Shown one piece after another: positions 61,876 through 64,000 of a DNA stretch of 64,000 bases (positions are counted from its first letter, which is position 1; each line of letters begins with the position of its first letter). The position numbers were made by a program, and so were the translations under genes. The notes beneath the pieces were generated by a model. The model was given only the letters and a program-made list of their open reading frames with translations, was not told the DNA's origin and did not search any database. Source of the DNA: Allium sativum (taxonomy: Eukaryota; Streptophyta; Magnoliopsida; Asparagales; Amaryllidaceae); contig CM060915.1 of assembly GCA_030737875.1 (NCBI GenBank), positions 364,433,863 to 364,497,862 on the forward strand, written 5' to 3'.

Positions 61876-63067
61876 ATTCGATTTCGAGATTACTTTTCAA
61901 TATTCATTTTAAAATGAATAAAATCGATATAAATATCGTTCGCGTCAAAATGGCGTCAATCTAATCAACACGGCTTCATAAATTTCTATTTTCAAATATT
62001 CTATTTCAAATATTTCTTTTTCAAAATAGTTGTTATTATCAAAATATTTCGTTCAACACATGACCAATCTCAATGAATGAGTACTGTCAACACATGAACT
62101 TTTATTTTATAATATTTTTTATTTCTCAAATTGGAATGAGGCCCAATCAATTACCATATAAAGTTAATTATATGGATTTTCATACAACACATGTATATAA
62201 TGACATTGAAAATAATCAACCATCAACCAAAGTGCACTACACTGTATAAGCACCAAATATAGATATTCAACGCTTATAACAGCCTGTCAATCAATCGATC
62301 GACATATTTAATCAATCAGGATGAGTGAACTTCAAATTTCATCCCAACACCCGTGTGGGGTTTCAAACAATCAACCGCATATTTTATTTGTGCAGTTGGG
62401 CGATGTGTGAAATTTATCGACCCAATCAATATCAGTCAAATCAGTGTATATACAAACAAATCGGCCGATTTGTTTATAACTACTCATTTATTCACATTCA
62501 CGTTAAAAATTATATTTTTAACGATAATACATTTTATTTCAACCTATGAATTTCTATTCAATTCATTTACTCAATAAAATGATATTTTTATTTTCTAACA
62601 TATTTTAGAAAATTTCGGCGGCATAACGGCATGATACTAGAAACGGGACAAGGCCTAGCCTTATCCCCGGACTAGTGAAGGCCCACGCCATTCACACATC
62701 AATCAAATCAATTTCATTATGCAAACCACAAAATTTGGAGTAAGAGTCTAACCTAGCCTTACTCCTTCGCCTTATAACGGCGCACGTCTAATCCTAACCA
62801 ATTTATCGATTCGATTTTTCACACCACAAACCACATTCAAACCAATATCGCAATCAATCACCAAACAGTCAAACAAACAAGTCCATGGTCTGTGGACGGT
62901 TGTGTCGGGTGCTACTAAGCACCGTCTGCATCCTAGTATAAATATATAACTAGAAAAGAAATAGAAAGGTGAGAAATTCTCACCGATAGCTATCCTAGCT
63001 CCACGGCTCTTCATTTGCAGAAGTCTTCGTCGTTTCGCCTTTTTGTCACCTTCGTTGCCCAAGGCCA

Positions 63068-63400
63068 CTATATATATAAAAATTGAATTTTTATTTCAAA
63101 GTTCCATATATAAAAATCGAATTTTTACTTCAAAGTTCAATATATAAAAATCGAATTTTTACTTCAAAGTTCCATATATAAAAATCGAATTTTTACTTCA
63201 AAGTTCAATATATAAAAATCGAATTTTTACTTCAAAGTTCAATATATAAAAATCGAATTTTTACTTCAAAGTTCAATCGAATTTTTACTTCAAAGTTCAA
63301 TATATAAAAATCGAATTTTTACTTCAAAGTTCAATATATAAAAATCGAATTTTTAGTTCGCTATTCAATATATAAAAATCGAATTTTTAGTTCGCTATGT
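63068..63400. repeat. 33-bp minisatellite (E6 right LTR)
   Basis: The same array as 55205-55575 with fewer units; one unit is shortened near 63275-63285. Confidence 0.9.
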
Positions 63401-64000
63401 CAAATAGATAAAAATTATATTTTTAATATTCCTATATAGTAAAGACTATATTTTTAATTCTTTAAAAATATAAAAACTATATTTTTATCACTTTAAAAAT
63501 ATAAAAACTATATTTTTATCACTTTACAAATATAAAAACTATATTTTTATCACTTTACAAAATAAAGTAAAAATCAGTTTTAACAATAAAGTAAAAATCA
63601 GTTTTAACAATAAAGTAAAAATCAGTTTTAACAATAAAGTAAAAATCAGTTTTAACAATAAAGTAAAAATCAGTTTTAAAAATAAGGTCAAAATCAGTTT
63701 TTAATAAAAATAAAATTCAGATAAATAAAATAATAAAATAAAAAAACTTACAGTATTCGGTGGGGGGGGGGGGGGCGCGCTCGAGTTCAGGAGGGGCCAA
63801 AGGAGGTGCGGCGGTTTACTGTGGAGGAGGGGTTGGGGGCGGATGAGGGTTCGAGGGGTATGGGTTTCTGGTCCGCGGGTTGGGGTTTCGAGGGGTTCGA
63901 GGCGGAAAAAGGGGGCGACGAGGCGTTTGGGGGGGGGTCTACCGGAGATCGACGGCGACGGAGTCCTCCAGGGGTGGCGGCGGATGAAGTCAACAGGGGC

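Larger units (their letters stand above)
50368..64000 (-). mobile_element. E6: young giant-LTR, non-autonomous element (right LTR cut by window edge)
   Basis: The left LTR 50368-57145 (6778 bp) and the right LTR from 58175 are nearly identical; by eye I see only scattered single changes and repeat-number changes. Between them lies a 1029-bp internal region with a perfect primer site (58161-58172) and a polypurine tract (57146-57158), in minus orientation. There is no gag or pol. If the right LTR is of equal length, the element is about 14.6 kb and over 90% LTR. It sits inside the E4 LTR between 'agcaacg' and the expected 'ataaataatc'. The target duplication (perhaps caacg) cannot be checked because the other end is outside. 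Confidence 0.9.
58175..64000 (-). repeat. E6 5' LTR (right), partial
   Basis: It repeats 50368 onward at a constant offset of 7807 until the 27-bp array, where it has two more units (+54 bases). It then shifts again through the 33-bp array and a longer G run (14 instead of 8). It is cut by the window edge within the GC-rich block, so its promoter is not seen. Confidence 0.93.

Overview
The window looks like nuclear DNA of a flowering plant, probably a eudicot. It is AT-rich, has no recognisable host gene, rRNA or tRNA gene, and consists almost wholly of nested LTR retrotransposons. I infer this from a Ty3/Gypsy chromovirus polyprotein, initiator-Met-tRNA primer sites (gctctgatacca next to LTR edges), purine-rich polypurine tracts, TG...CA LTR ends and 5-bp target duplications. 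The species cannot be named from the sequence. Nearly all longer open frames are LTR-internal noise. The only real coding remains are gag-pol sequences of two related elements, both on the minus strand.

Layout. 1-4163: 3' part of a giant LTR (E1) on the plus strand. 4440-15712: a full-length Tekay/Del-like chromovirus (E2, minus strand) with 3.0-3.1 kb LTRs, target duplication gtttg, and a gag-pol broken by stops and frameshifts. 15718-17236: AT-rich, no gene. 17237-27611: a Copia-like element (E3, minus strand) with 198-bp LTRs and no intact genes. E3 hosts two TRIM elements (18361-18880, 19328-19777), a fold-back MITE (21349-21540) and, inside its right LTR, a TIR element that is itself split by a 3152-bp solo LTR (23813-26964): three nesting levels. 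28267 to 50367: an older giant-LTR element (E4, minus strand; LTR 6.15 kb, internal region only 1.05 kb). Its second LTR is split by E5 (35736-46680, target duplication gttcc, 4.3-kb LTRs, gutted chromovirus gag-pol). It is split again at 50368 by E6, a very young giant-LTR element of the same broad family, with 6778-bp LTRs around a 1029-bp non-coding internal region. E6 runs off the right edge.

How the parts relate. E2, E5 and the solo LTR belong to one group of long-LTR chromoviruses. E1, E4 and E6 form a second, non-autonomous group that is almost all LTR. Both groups share the primer site, a TGTAACA-type LTR start, a short hairpin beside the polypurine tract and a U3 motif. I infer that the giant-LTR elements use proteins supplied in trans by E2-like relatives.

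The most interesting content is non-coding. (1) A giant-LTR, minimal-internal element whose LTR pair is nearly identical. (2) A tandem pair of hairpins, with paired-base changes on both arms, in the LTRs of E2, E5 and the solo LTR. (3) A second repeated, apparently covarying hairpin in E1/E4/E6 LTRs. (4) A GC-rich exon-like leader ending in a splice-donor-like GTAAGT within the giant LTRs. (5) Block shuffling between giant-LTR subfamilies. Divergences quoted are by-eye comparisons of short stretches.
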